Shown here: positions 23,099 through 34,299 of the stretch, one piece after another
How the letters are laid out: the number at the start of each line of letters is the position of its first letter
Numbering within the stretch: the first letter of the stretch is position 1
Notes under the pieces: model-generated
The model's database searches: none
What the model was told of the DNA's origin: nothing
Seen by the model: the letters and a program-made list of their open reading frames with translations, nothing else
Program-made: the position numbers and the translations under genes
Assembly (NCBI GenBank): GCA_024036415.1
Contig: JAMWET010000624.1
Span: 422,501-486,500 of the forward strand
Direction of reading: 5' to 3'
Length of the DNA: 64,000 bases
DNA from: Prochilodus magdalenae
Taxonomy: Eukaryota; Chordata; Actinopteri; Characiformes; Prochilodontidae

Positions 23099-23354
23099 AT
23101 ATCGTCGCTGTCCAAAGAAAAACAGGTATCTCCAAAATGGCAACTTTACAGGAGAGGCCAAAAACCTCATTTCATTTGAATGGAAGTCAATGGAACCGGA
23201 CGTCTTTCCAAGCAGTTATGGGCCATTTCTGTTGCTCCATTCTTCATAAAAATTTCGACACAGTGTAAACAGCAGCTCATGTGATCAAATGAGGCATAAA
23301 AGTAAAAATCAACAAAAATGGAGATACATGTTTTTCATTGGACAGCGGCGATAT
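23099..23354 (+). mobile_element. MITE with CGCTGTCC terminal inverted repeats (best copy)
   Basis: The left end ATATCGTCGCTGTCCAAAGA and the right end, inverted, ATATCGCCGCTGTCCAATGA match over about 40 bp, continuing AAAACAGGTATCTCCA and AAAACATGTATCTCCA. The element is 256 bp, non-coding, and shares its interior with copies at 8234, 44781, 45540, 46000 and 60035. Confidence 0.9.
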
Positions 23355-23572
23355 CTAGTATTCATAGCTGTCCATCCTCATGATTGACTTTCTCTCCGTC
23401 TCATTCACAGTACCGTAAAGCTTTTAGAAATTTTAATATTTCAAATATTTTCAGTGTATTAGCTTAAAAAACTCAAAATAATTATAATACTGATAATAAT
23501 AATACAATTATTTTAACCAATAAAAACAATAACAACATCAGTAGAGAAAATCAAAAAAAAAAAAAAACATTA

Positions 23573-23765
23573 TTTACATTTATGGCGTTTAGCTGACGCT
23601 CTTATCCAGAGCAGCTGACAAGGTTAACTGTACTACAGGTGGGCCAATGTGGTGTTAGGAGTCTTGCCCAAGGACTCTTATTGGTGTAGCACAGCGTAGT
23701 CACCCAGACCGTAATTCGCATGTGGCGACGGTGGTGGTGTTATCCGCTGAGCTACACCAACCACA
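23573..23765 (-). mobile_element. tRNA-derived SINE with L2-type tail
   Basis: The plus strand shows the reversed tail GCTGACGCTCTTATCCAGAG, then the body GTTAGGAGTCTTGCCCAAGG, and finally the tRNA-like head ending GCTGAGCTACACC. The family matches the copies at 29804, 57713 and 63622. Confidence 0.85.
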
Positions 23766-23919
23766 ACAAGTCAAACCGGAACACGAGGTGGGTCGCCCAC
23801 CCCACACCTCCGGGGTAGACCGCGACCGGAACGCAGTGCCGTAGACCACGAGGCCACCCTGACTGTGATCGAAAGTAAGATGAGTGGTGGCTCACGGTTT
23901 CAACAGCAACCCATCATAC

Positions 23920-24075
23920 TCATTCACCATGTTCAAGCCCCGCCTTCTCCGTCAGCTCACCCACTCTGCTCTGATTGGTCAGCCAGAGCTGCCACATGGT
24001 TCTGTTGTATGGGTTTGATCCAGAGTCCGGTCCTGGAGGAGGACATTTCAGAGTGGTCAGTTTTAGCTCTCTGTA
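23920..24075 (+). repeat. Dispersed repeat E, copy 1
   Basis: The blocks CAGCTCACCCACTCTGCTCT, GATTGGTCAGC and CCAGAGTCCGGTCCTG match, in reverse orientation, the segment 51290-51580. The family is unidentified. Confidence 0.55.
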
Positions 24076-24860
24076 ATGCTGACCTCACACTAAACGATTT
24101 TCAAGCGATCTCACTGTCGCAGACTGATTTCCAAAGTCGGAACAAAATCATGAGGGTCTAGCTAGAGTTGCGTCATCTTGATCGTTCAGCGTAAGGTGGT
24201 CAGGGCTGCAGTTTTCAGTCAGTCTGTTTCTCGTCCTGGCGTTCCGATAAAATCAACCGAGTTTAATATTATCGTAAGTCGTAGGTCTTGGCTCACGCAA
24301 ATAGTGACGTTAACAGTGTCGACGACCAATAGGAGAGCTCCTTTCAGCTCCAAAGAAGAAGAAGTTGGTGGAGCTGTGGAGTGGAGAGGAGTGCCTCTTT
24401 AATGTATCTTCCCCTTTACACCACGACAGAGTGGAAAAGGAGAAAAGCTGGACAGAATTTGCTCAAAATTCCACAAGACACAAACGTAAACACATCCAGG
24501 AATTCATTAACGCGCAGAGATGCGCAGCAAACAGTCCGGTTTTAAATCACGCACGGTTTAAAGCTATGTTCACGTTATCCTATCTTGTAACGGAGGGTAG
24601 TTGTGCTATGCTAAAGCTAACTAGCTAAAACACTACCGAACTGGGCTACAGTGTTAACATTAGCCTACCAGCGAGCATGATGGGAAATGCTCCCAGAATC
24701 TGGTTGCAGTCTTGTAAATAGTAACCCTGCAAGATTCCCAGTCTTGACAAAATCATACCCCGTGACTAAAAAATCTGTGACGTGTCTTTAGATGTGAGAG
24801 AGTGTCAGACTTTAGTCTACTAAATGTCTTTTCAGAGTTTTCTGGTGTATAGTCAGCATA
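24076..24860. other. GTDC1 intron, no gene recognised
   Basis: No exon or tandem repeat is visible. The CACTAAACGATTTTCAAGCG and TCGCAGACTGATTTCCAAAG blocks look like part of a DNA transposon, but no second copy occurs in the window. Confidence 0.35.
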
Positions 24861-24869
24861 ACCTCCACC

Positions 24870-25410
24870 AACCTTTACACAGTGCAGTCAGACAAGTACC
24901 GTTCTCCTGGCAACCTCCAAACCCAGACTCGTTCATCAGATGGCCAGACGGAGAAGCGTGATTGGTCACTCCAGAGAACACGCCTCCACTGCTCTAGAGT
25001 CCAGGGGCGGAGCTCTACACCACTGCGTTCCACGCTCTGCACTGGCTTGGTGATGTAAGGCTTGGATGAAGCTGCTCGCCATGGAGACCCATTCCATGAA
25101 GCTCTACACACTGTTCCTGAGCTGATCTGAAGGCCACATGGAGTTTGGAGGTCTGTAGTGATGGACTCTGTAGAAAGTTGGTGACCTCTGTGACCTATGA
25201 CCCTCAGCATCCGCTGACCCCGCTCAGTCATTGTACGTGGTCTAACACTTCGTAGCTGAGCTGCTGTCGTTCCCAATCCCTCCCACTGTGTTCTAATACC
25301 CACTGACAGTGGACTGTGGAATATTTAGTAGGGAGGGAATTTCACCACAGGTGAAGCATCCTATCACGGTACCACGCTGGAGTTCCCTGAGCTCCTGAGA
25401 GCGACCCATT
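24870..25410 (-). pseudogene. Tc1-like transposase, truncated (family B)
   Basis: The minus strand starts at about 25409 with MGRSQELRELQRGTVIGCFT, a paired-type helix-turn-helix domain. After a stop and frame shift it continues VRPRTMTERGQRMLRVIGHR, then DLQTPCGLQIS, then WTLEQWRRVLWSDQSRFSVW, with the second catalytic-site motif (SDQSRF in place of the usual SDESRF). It breaks off after LPGERYLSDC, before the last catalytic residues. It is a dead copy in the GTDC1 intron. Confidence 0.88.
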
Positions 25411-26770
25411 CTCTCACTGATGTGTGTAGAAACAGTCTGACAGACGTCATGTAGGATAGTGTTATGATGGGCCCTAGCAATCGTGGTTCGATGACGTAGA
25501 TTGGTTGTAGTGTGGTCGGTATGTGGTGGGTGAGTGGGGGACCACTTTTATGTAGTTCAACAGATTCGAGAAAGAATATGCTCACGTATACCATCATCTT
25601 TGTCTGCCAATGTTCACAACAGTGCTATATTAAGTAATATTAATAAACAGCATGTACTGCTTAAATATTAAAATCTCAGTCTTGCTCAAATAATGTTGGA
25701 CCGAAATCTTAATCGTGCCTCGCTCACCGCCTCTGCTCGTCCTCCCTGAACTGTCTGCATAGTGTCTTAGGGAAATACCCTTTAACCTCACCTGCTCATA
25801 TACCCCCTTCCTCAGCCGGCGCCACACCGAGCAGCAAAAAGCCGCAAGCCGGTGCCCGCGCGGAGGGAGCCTTCTCCACCGCGCTCTGTCCTCGTTATTG
25901 TGGAAATTAGCTTAATCTAATTAATTGTCAGCAGACGCCCATCCATGCCCCGAAGAAAAACAGTAAGGCAGCCAAGCAGAATGATCGGCTAATTATATTT
26001 GAGATGAAAAGCCTGATAAGCATTTGCACGCTCGCACATTAACTGCATTGACATGGAACTGACCTTAATCAGTTTCATAAGACGAGCTGCCCGAGACCGG
26101 AGCGCGAGCGCCCATGAGCTCCCGCGTTCACACCGCATTAGATCAGAGAGGGCCGCCGACGGGACGACAGGGCTTGCGTTTGGAGTTCGTGGGGCTGTGC
26201 TTTAGCGATCGTGCTTGATGGCTTGTGACATTTACAGTTTACACGGTAACGTTGGAGCATCGGTGTGGGGCGCAGTTGAACTGACGCTGATGGATCTGTA
26301 ACGGGCTGATCGATATGAGAATATGTGTCTAATATAATAATGATTTTTAGATTATTAAGCTAATAATTCTGGCTGAAGATAAACATGTGCGCTGGTTGGT
26401 TAAGTTCAGCCCAGCTTTACTGACTGGCTGTATGATTAATATTTTATTGCTCAGTAGACTTATGAGGCTGGAGACATGATGTCATAATGATGGCAGTAGC
26501 TAAACGCTCTCATTAGCTAATAGGACTGTTTATGTTTATGGTTATTTGATACAGTAAACCACATATGCAACACACATCTACACAGGGAGGCGGGAGGGAA
26601 GAAGGATTAGGTTGGGGGTGCTAATTTTTTAGCAGCATATAGGTGATGTACGCCATGACAGATATTATGTTCTACTTTTATTATTTTTCATTTCAGTCTT
26701 TCTGGATGACTTTAGGAGAACGTCTTGATGATGAGTGACTACAGCAGAGATATGCGCATATGACGTATGT
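25411..26770. other. GTDC1 intron; candidate conserved noncoding DNA at 25890-26130
   Basis: No exon is recognised. The stretch 25890-26130 has GCTTAATCTAATTAATTGTC, GGCTAATTATATTTGAGATG and AACTGACCTTAATCAGTTTC, a dense set of TAAT-core words in otherwise balanced sequence, typical in appearance of developmental enhancers. Conservation cannot be tested from one sequence. Confidence 0.3.
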
Positions 26771-27555
<785 letters not shown>

Positions 27556-27659
27556 GTAATTGAGCTCAGCGTTGGCCAATCAGATTGCTAATAACCAACA
27601 CTTGTCATTCCAAACATCACTTGTTTATTTCAGTAAAAAAAAAAAACTATGTTGCATGT

Positions 27660-28080
27660 CACATACTATCAGGTGAGCACCACATACTATGGGCCGGGCA
27701 CCAGATACTATATGGTGAGCACCACATACTATGTACCAGGCACCACATACTGTGTCATAAGCACCGAATACTATGTGCTGGGCACCAGATACTATGTGGT
27801 GAGCACCACATACTATTAACCAGGCACCAGATCCTGTGTGGTGAGCACCAAATACTTTTAACCAGGCACTGGATACTATGTGGTGAGCACCTTATACTAT
27901 GTGCTGGGCACCAGATACTATTGGGTGAGCACCAGATAGGTTTGCACTCTATGTTTACTATATATACTATGTACTGTAATACTATGTATAGAGCTCGGAT
28001 TCTCGTGTGGTGCCAACCAAATGCTATTAGGTGGGCACCAGATATTAACAGGTAAGCACCAGAAACAGATTCTCACGTGG
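27660..28080. repeat. Minisatellite, about 20 or 40 bp unit
   Basis: Units alternate between GGTGAGCACCACATACTATG and GGGCACCAGATACTATGTG. About 18 half-units are visible, degrading toward 28060. The last units merge into the palindrome at 28110. Confidence 0.92.
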
Positions 28081-28109
28081 TGCCCAGCTGCAAATATCTG
28101 GAGCTAAAC

Positions 28110-28190
28110 ACATTATCTGGTGCCCACCACTTGTGGTACACTTTTATGTATCATAAAAGTGTACCACAAGTGGTGGGCACCAGATAATGT
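28110..28190. repeat. Perfect palindrome, two 39 bp arms and 3 base loop
   Basis: The left arm 28110-28148 (starting ACATTATCTGGTGCCCACCA) is the exact reverse complement of the right arm 28152-28190; the loop is TAT. Part of the arm (TGGTGCCCACCA) resembles units of the adjoining minisatellite, so it may come from an inverted copying event at the array edge. No mismatch or bulge is present. Confidence 0.98.
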
Positions 28191-29800
28191 TCCTGCGGGT
28201 GCTCCGTAAGATAATGGTGGTTGGGTTCCTCACTGCTGCAACTGTCCAAATCAACTCTGATGGACCCCACCCCTCCAGAAGTCCCTGATTAGCTAGATAT
28301 GACCTGTAGGAACGTGGATCTGGAGTGGGAGGGTTAATGGTGTTATCAGGCAACCAGTATTTTAGTGACCCCTTATCAAGAAACAAACACGGTTGATTGG
28401 CTTGTATTGTTTTGAACAACAGAAATTGCTATTGTTGGATTACATGATTCATCAGAGCACCCACATTATGATGATCTGTTAGTGTGACGATCAAGATTCT
28501 CTCAAAACAAAGCGGCGGATTGTGCCCCAGTAATTCACAGCTTCCTGCCATACGTTTCAGGATCAACCGTGCTAATATAATACAGGGACAAAGCATGGAA
28601 GATGGTTCTGAGCATTTAGCATGGGCTGGTCAGATGACCGTTGCCGGCACGTCCAGAACACACGCTGTGTAATGCACATCAAATCGGTTGCTGCTGATGA
28701 CTCCATGATAGCGGTGTCAGACCACGACTAGCTTCTGCCCCTGACCAAAGCGCGCAAGTTGACCACGGCTCTAACAGCTTTATCGAGTCAAGTGACCCTG
28801 AGATAAGAGGCCACTACAAACTCAATTGTGATCACCATTACGACGAAAGCCCCTTTGAGAAGACTAGTCGCTCAATCAAAAGCACCGAACTGCAATGTTG
28901 AATGGCAGCGGGCTAATCGTATATTAAAATATGCATGGCTTTAGCATGGGGAATGAGATGGTGATCTGATAGCGAGGGGAGTGATGGATGGACTTGTGAA
29001 ATATTAATGCTCATTCTACAAAATATTTAAACAGCCGGTCATTCTCCACTGGCAGCGTTGCAGGGTTCAGATGAGTTGAGTCAGTTGGGAGCCAAGTTTT
29101 GCCCCAGATTAAACTATTTGCTGGGTATTTCGGAGTTTGACATGGTGAAATGTAAATTCGGTCCGTGTCTTCTTCGCTTAAAACTTAAAAAACTTCGCCC
29201 AGAGGAGGCGGTTTCCTTTTGAATCCCGGCTCTTTTCAAGGGTTCTCCTTTTCTCAAGGCGGTTTCACTCGCTGCTTGTTAAGGGTTGGTGCATCTCCAG
29301 ATGCTGCTTTGTGACCTTGATGACTATTGTAGATAGATGGATGTGCACCCGGAAGGAATCAACCGACAGGAATGAAACATGGTGGGGAGGGTTGGGGTCG
29401 TGAGACATGCAGACGATTCAAGTCAACGCTCGGCCGCACATGTGACTTGAGCAAGGACGGGCCTTATTGCCGTACCTGACTGCCACCATTACAGACCTCC
29501 AGCGAGCAGTGGTGTCCTCCATGGGTCATCCTGGAGCACCATTGGCAGACGGCTGCACCACGTTACGAACGTCATTTTTGTATTTGATTAAATTACTTGC
29601 GTTTACATCCTGCCTCCTAGTCCGCCACCCTTCGTGACAGCGGATATGTGGACCAGCTGGTACTGGAGCATGAATGGCTAACATTTCCCAAATTCAAATA
29701 GTGTTGTGCAGTGGGAGACGTAATTGAATGGAAATGCACTTGACAGATGACGTGAGGTATTGGCATGTCTCATGATGTCAAACCTACCCACCAAAATTCA
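28191..29800. other. GTDC1 intron, no gene recognised
   Basis: The sequence is unique with balanced composition, and no exon, tandem array or clear transposon was found. Short open frames at 28150-28670 have no recognisable domain. Confidence 0.45.
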
Positions 29801-29803
29801 TTC

Positions 29804-30016
29804 ATCTACGGCATTTATCTGACGCTCTTATCCAGAGCGACTTACAAGGTTAATCATATTACAGGTAGGCCAATGTAGTGTTAGGAGTCTTGCCCATGGA
29901 CTCTTATTGGTTTAGCACAGCATAGCCACCCAGAATGGGAATCGAACCCCAGTCTCCCACATTGGACGGTAGCTTCCTGGTGAGTAGTGGTGTTATCCGT
30001 TGTGCCACACCAACCT
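29804..30016 (-). mobile_element. tRNA-derived SINE with L2-type tail
   Basis: The reversed tail TCTGACGCTCTTATCCAGAG and body GTTAGGAGTCTTGCCCATGG are followed by a reversed B box (GGGAATCGAACCCC, close to the tRNA consensus) and a degraded A box near 30000. It lies in the intron just before the GTDC1 exon at 30235. Confidence 0.9.
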
Positions 30017-30180
30017 GTCGGATGGTTCCTTCAGGGTGCTGCTATTTGTGCAACCATTCTTTGGACGACAAGTCAACATGGTATGTGTTGAGTGTTATAG
30101 TTTCGGTCGTATCGCTCACTACTGGTCTGGAGTATAAGCATGTAGACCATCCATGATGGTTAACGCATTTGAAATGAAAT

Positions 30181-30210
30181 CTAATCTAATCTAATCTAAT
30201 CTAATCTAAT
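30181..30210 (+). repeat. CTAAT x6 microsatellite in branch-point position
   Basis: Six exact CTAAT units lie 25-54 bases before the exon at 30235. CTAAT fits the vertebrate branch-point consensus (CTRAY). Every copy's candidate adenosine lies 26-51 bases from the exon, inside the usual window. Confidence 0.95.
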
Positions 30211-30234
30211 CTGAGATGTACCTGGTGTTGGCAG

Positions 30235-30305
30235 GTTGGAAGCGGTCCACTGCGGTTGCTACCCTCTCTGCCCGAAGTCTCTGGTCTACCCTGAAATATT
30301 CCCTG
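30235..30305 (+). CDS. gtdc1: GTDC1 (QTMAN) internal exon completing EX7E motif
   Basis: This 71 bp exon encodes [20 protein letters not shown] followed by IFP. The Glu codon at 30239-30241 is the second Glu of the EX7E motif, exactly seven residues after the Glu at 22769, so the nucleotide-sugar-binding motif spans the intron. The acceptor is GGCAG at 30230-30234, with only a weak polypyrimidine tract before it. The donor GTAAG starts at 30306. A run of six CTAAT pentamers ends 24 bp before the exon and may provide the branch point. A tRNA-derived SINE lies about 220 bp upstream. Confidence 0.95.
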
Positions 30306-30596
30306 GTAAGACTTTGGCTTTGACAATGGCATCTGAAGACACCCAGTCCTACCACCTTCCTCCAACATTGACTGCTGTAGACAGAGCTTTGGATTACGTC
30401 TGTTATGATGAGTAATTCATCTTAAAGCGCAATCTAAGCATTGGACATAAAGCATACTGGCAATTTATATTAATAAATAAAGCCAACCACAGTTCAATAA
30501 TGTAGAACATAACCCAGCATGAGGTGGAGTGCATTTTTAATGCTGCTTTGAGGATTTGTTGTAATCAAATATGTATTTCTGGCTCCTTTTATCTAG

Positions 30597-30688
30597 GTTC
30601 TTATCTGTATTCAACACCTGAGCAGCTTTATAAGAAGCTTCAGGGGTTCTGTAAGCATCCACATCTGGTGAGACGGCATGTCGTCCAG
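30597..30688 (+). CDS. gtdc1: GTDC1 (QTMAN) internal exon
   Basis: The exon encodes SYLYSTPEQLYKKLQGFC followed by KHPHLVRRHVVQ, matching the conserved YLYSTPEQL block near the C-terminus of GTDC1. The acceptor is TTATCTAG ending at 30596. The first two bases complete a Gly codon begun by the G at 30305. It ends on a full codon (CAG), with the donor GTAGAA at 30689. The intron before it is only 291 bp, in contrast to the multi-kilobase introns upstream. Confidence 0.95.
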
Positions 30689-30880
30689 GTAGAATAAAGC
30701 AGGCTTTGTTTGCGTGAGGGAATGTTGACCATTACTTATCAGTATTCATATAGACTTTCGTTGTGATGTATGGTTATGGTTTCATGGACCCCTTGACCCG
30801 TTATGGACTATGTATGCTATTAGACTTGTTGTATTGATACAGCGTTGGGTCCTGACTGATCACTCCTCTCTCCGTTCTAG

Positions 30881-30964
30881 GTGAACACTAGCTCATATTC
30901 CTGGGACTCCCTGGGAGAGGACTACAGATCCCTGCTTACAGCCGGTTCCAGCAGCACTTCATGA
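30881..30964 (+). CDS. gtdc1: GTDC1 (QTMAN) last coding exon
   Basis: The exon encodes VNTSSYSWDSLGEDYRSLLT followed by AGSSSTS and a TGA stop at 30962-30964. The SWxxLxxxxRSLLTA pattern corresponds to the C-terminal helix of GTDC1. The acceptor is a good pyrimidine tract, CTCTCTCCGTTCTAG, ending at 30880. The 3' UTR must follow. I see no canonical AATAAA in the next 600 bases; an ATTAAA near 31559 is a possible weak signal. The last residues after LLTA are divergent, as in other species. Confidence 0.94.
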   Translation: MNTSSYSWDSLGEDYRSLLTAGSSSTS

Positions 30965-31829
30965 CTGACGTATACGAACTGAAGATCTGAAAAGACCGTA
31001 GTCAAGACCCATCTTTCCGATGGGATGTCTATAAGTGTGACACTTCTGGTTTATTTTAAGGGGCGGGGTTACAGTATGATAATATTTCATTGCTGTTATG
31101 AAAATATATAGGTAGTGTGGCTGGAACTCTACATAACACTGATATAACCATGCCATTAACTTGTCATATGCTGTCACGCATCTACCATGACATGTTTATG
31201 GCTAGGTCATGTCAATGTAATAGCGGGGTTCAAGGAAAGAGTTAGCAGTGGGTCCAGTGCTGCAGAATTCAGAATACTGACCCACTGCCACCAACTGTTG
31301 ACATAAAAATAATGGAAATTTGAAGTAAAAAATGTTTTTTTTAAATATTTTTTCGGCCAGTTTTTGAAGTTGGCTGTGTTTTTGAATTGGAGAAAATTAT
31401 TGTGATGTTTATTGGCAGTTGTAAACCGTAACTTTGCCAGGCTTCTAGTTTGAGTCCTAGCCGCTAAAACACCTCAGCGATGATGCGCATTTCTACTAGC
31501 GCCATTATGGGTTTCTAGTAGTATGTTAGCGTCGAGCTAAGCTAATTGCAATACACAGATTAAACATGGAGATTTAACAGCTTGTAATGCTGGGATCAGC
31601 CTGCAGGATGTATTCCTCCTCAGGATGGTCACTTTCTCATATTAATGTCTGCACATTTGACACCGACCAATCATCGTTTACATTCTTGGTCTAGTTCATC
31701 GGTCGCTGTGAAGGTGTGACTTTGGTTGTGATGGAAAAACAGGAAAATGGGCCTTACTAAAAGCACTATCAGTACACACGATCTGGAAATGAGATCAATA
31801 ACCTTAAAATGAGATGATCTCAAAATTTT
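30965..31829 (+). other. GTDC1 3' UTR and start of intergenic space
   Basis: The GTDC1 3' UTR must begin here, but its end is not clear because no AATAAA is visible. The rest is unique, AT-rich sequence without a gene. Confidence 0.4.
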
Positions 31830-32350
31830 TAGGACAGCTGCACCCAGAAGGAGGTGTGGGAGTGCGGTGCTGTTGGGAAGGAAGATAAAGGTGACCAGGA
31901 TCAATAACTGATGATAAATTTAGACTGATATGATCAATATTTACTGAGCTACACATACAGAAGTCTGTCTCTCAGTATGGCGTCGGGCCGCCGTGTTCGC
32001 TAACCCAACACGCCAGACGTCTCGGTATGGAGCTGTAGAGGTTCCTAATGGTGTCCTGTGATAATCCATCCCATGCAGCTTGAACATCCTCACACAGTTC
32101 CTGCAGATGGTGCGGTAGGGGTGGAGGTGGAGGGACACCAGGTCTTCTGGACGTGTGACAACAAACCGTTCATCTTGGCGCTGACCACGGTGCCTCCACA
32201 CACGGATTCGTTGGGCGTCTCCACCAAGACTAAAGCGGGACTCGTCACTGAAGATGACCCGCTGCCATTCTGAGTCACTCCATGACAGTCTGGTACGACA
32301 CTGCTGCAGTCTTTGGTGACGGTGACGTGGTGTTAAGGGCAATCGTGGTA
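31830..32350 (-). pseudogene. Tc1-like transposase remnant (family A), internally deleted
   Basis: The minus-strand frame reads WSDSEWQRVIFSDESRFSLG, then DAQRIRVWRHRGQRQDERFV, VTRPEDLVSLHLHPYRTIC, and ends RHTERQTSVCVAQ. SDESRF is the second catalytic motif of Tc1-type transposases. VTRPE should be followed by GGIMVWG, the DNARPH motif and SPDLNPIE, but instead joins directly to the C-terminal LHPYRTI segment. The remaining D and E catalytic residues are therefore deleted, leaving a non-autonomous element. The frame stays open for 133 codons. Confidence 0.88.
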
Positions 32351-34299
32351 ACGGTCTGTGTGCATGGATGCGAGTGTCTGGAATCGTGGCTGTCAGGTAC
32401 AGTATATGCGCAGCTAAGGATGAACTAAGGATGTTGATTGGTCCGGTCTAGCTGATACCTGATCTGTTTACCGTGGTCAGTTTCAGTGCCAGTACTGATC
32501 AGATCAGTGTGGACAGAGTAACCAACATCAAACTGAGAGAATCCGTGTGGTCTGTCAGATCAATTGACAGGTAAGCACAGCACATAATTCCCATAGCAAG
32601 GTACAGAGGAGGGCAGCGAACGAAAATCCCCCGAACGTGCACGACCAACTACTAAAATAAAGTGTTACTCATGTCTTTCATAACAGACAGAGCCACAAAC
32701 CTGTCTCAAACTCACCACCTCTCCACTAAAACAACATCCAAGCTCGGAGTCATTTTACAAGCCTGGTTTTAAGGGAGGAGAGGGAGAAAAGAGCGAGAGA
32801 GAGAGAGAGAAGAGAAGAAGTAAAAATAAACAACCTAGAAACCTGTGACCGCTTTTCGTGTTTCTCATAGGCGGTGCCACCTCATATTTCGGTTCATATC
32901 CATTTTTATCCTTTGTGCTGGAGGACTGCTGGATGTGCTGGAATCTTCGGGTTCCCACTCCGACAGAGTGGCAGCCAACTTGCGGCTTGAAGTGCTGTGG
33001 GCTCCCGCTCCACCTGGGGTTGCCAGGTTGTGACAGAGTCCCCCGAGGCCTAGAAAAGGTTAATGGGAGGCTTTCCCTGCGCTGCGGTTACCGTCTAAAT
33101 ACGGCCCTCCTGTTTTCTTTGCGTTTGGAAATGAACCACCGCGTAATTAAGGAGGGGGGTTGGTGCGGGGTATAGGAGCTAGGTATTATAAGTAGTTGAG
33201 AAATGTAAAATAATAATATTTCCATATAAGAGGATTTTTCCATGTTGCTCAAAAAGGGCGAGGACTCTTTGTCAGTTTGCTCACGCATGCCGTAATGCTG
33301 TCATAAGCACTTGGCTTCCCTGAACACTCACTCCTCCCCTTTCATCTGCGATGCTGAAATTGTAATTGCGCTAAAATAATGATAGCAATATGTCCCTTCA
33401 TAAAGAGGCACCACCTCACCGCCCCGATGTGCAGTTATTACAAATCCGTTGATAATTCAGGTGCAGCAGATGGGAGATTGGAAGAAATGAAATCAGATTG
33501 TTATATGGCACCTTATTTCCCAGGAGCGAAATTGGGCCCATCACTCGTGCTTTTCTTGCGGGACCTCGGCCACCTCGCCTTGAGGAATTGCTCCTAATAA
33601 CTTTGATCAAAACTTTTTGTCCAGAGGAATCAGAGATGCTGCCAGAGTTGCGCATTAATGCCGTTACCTAGGCTCCAAAACCTCATACGTCTTACTCGCC
33701 AGCCTCATGCGCGACAGTAACCGGGCCTGTGTGCGAGGCTTTGGCGGAGGTGACTTGATTTACGTTTTTTTGTCCGGATGCCGAAAGCCGACACCGCGTC
33801 TTGCCGTGGCGCGTTAGGGCCGAAGCGGGGCTCCCTTTGCCCTGTGACATAGCCGAGGCCATCTAGAACGCTCGCCTGGTGTTTTAGAGTCTGCCAGAGC
33901 TCTCCAGGCTGCCGGGCTGACCTGAGGTCAGGACCTAATGACGCCATAAAGCTTGTAACGCTGGCGTTCCTGCAGTCGCAAAATGTCACCCCACATATAA
34001 AAAGTTAATAGCGACCTCTATAAACCGGAGCGCACATTAAGCCCTTTTTCATTGGCCTCTTTAATTCATGTTTCTCTGCTTCTCGCTGACGGTGTCGGAG
34101 GTCCTGAGCCGACTGGGCCTCACACTGAGGCAGTGTGGTGATGTAAACACACACAGTGTCGTGGTACAGTACAGCGAGATTAGCGCAGATTACTCTGGGA
34201 GCTCCGCCCGGGAGAACCTGCACTGTGCTCCTCTGGGTTCTGAGCCTGTCTGATGAGCTGTTCTCTATAAATGTGGACTGTACACACGTTAATGAGCTT
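32351..34299. other. Intergenic, no gene recognised
   Basis: No exon is supported. A short GA-rich run lies at 32775-32820. The stretch 33360-33660 has balanced composition with TAAT words and is unlike the repeats around it, so it is a weak candidate for conserved noncoding DNA. Confidence 0.35.
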
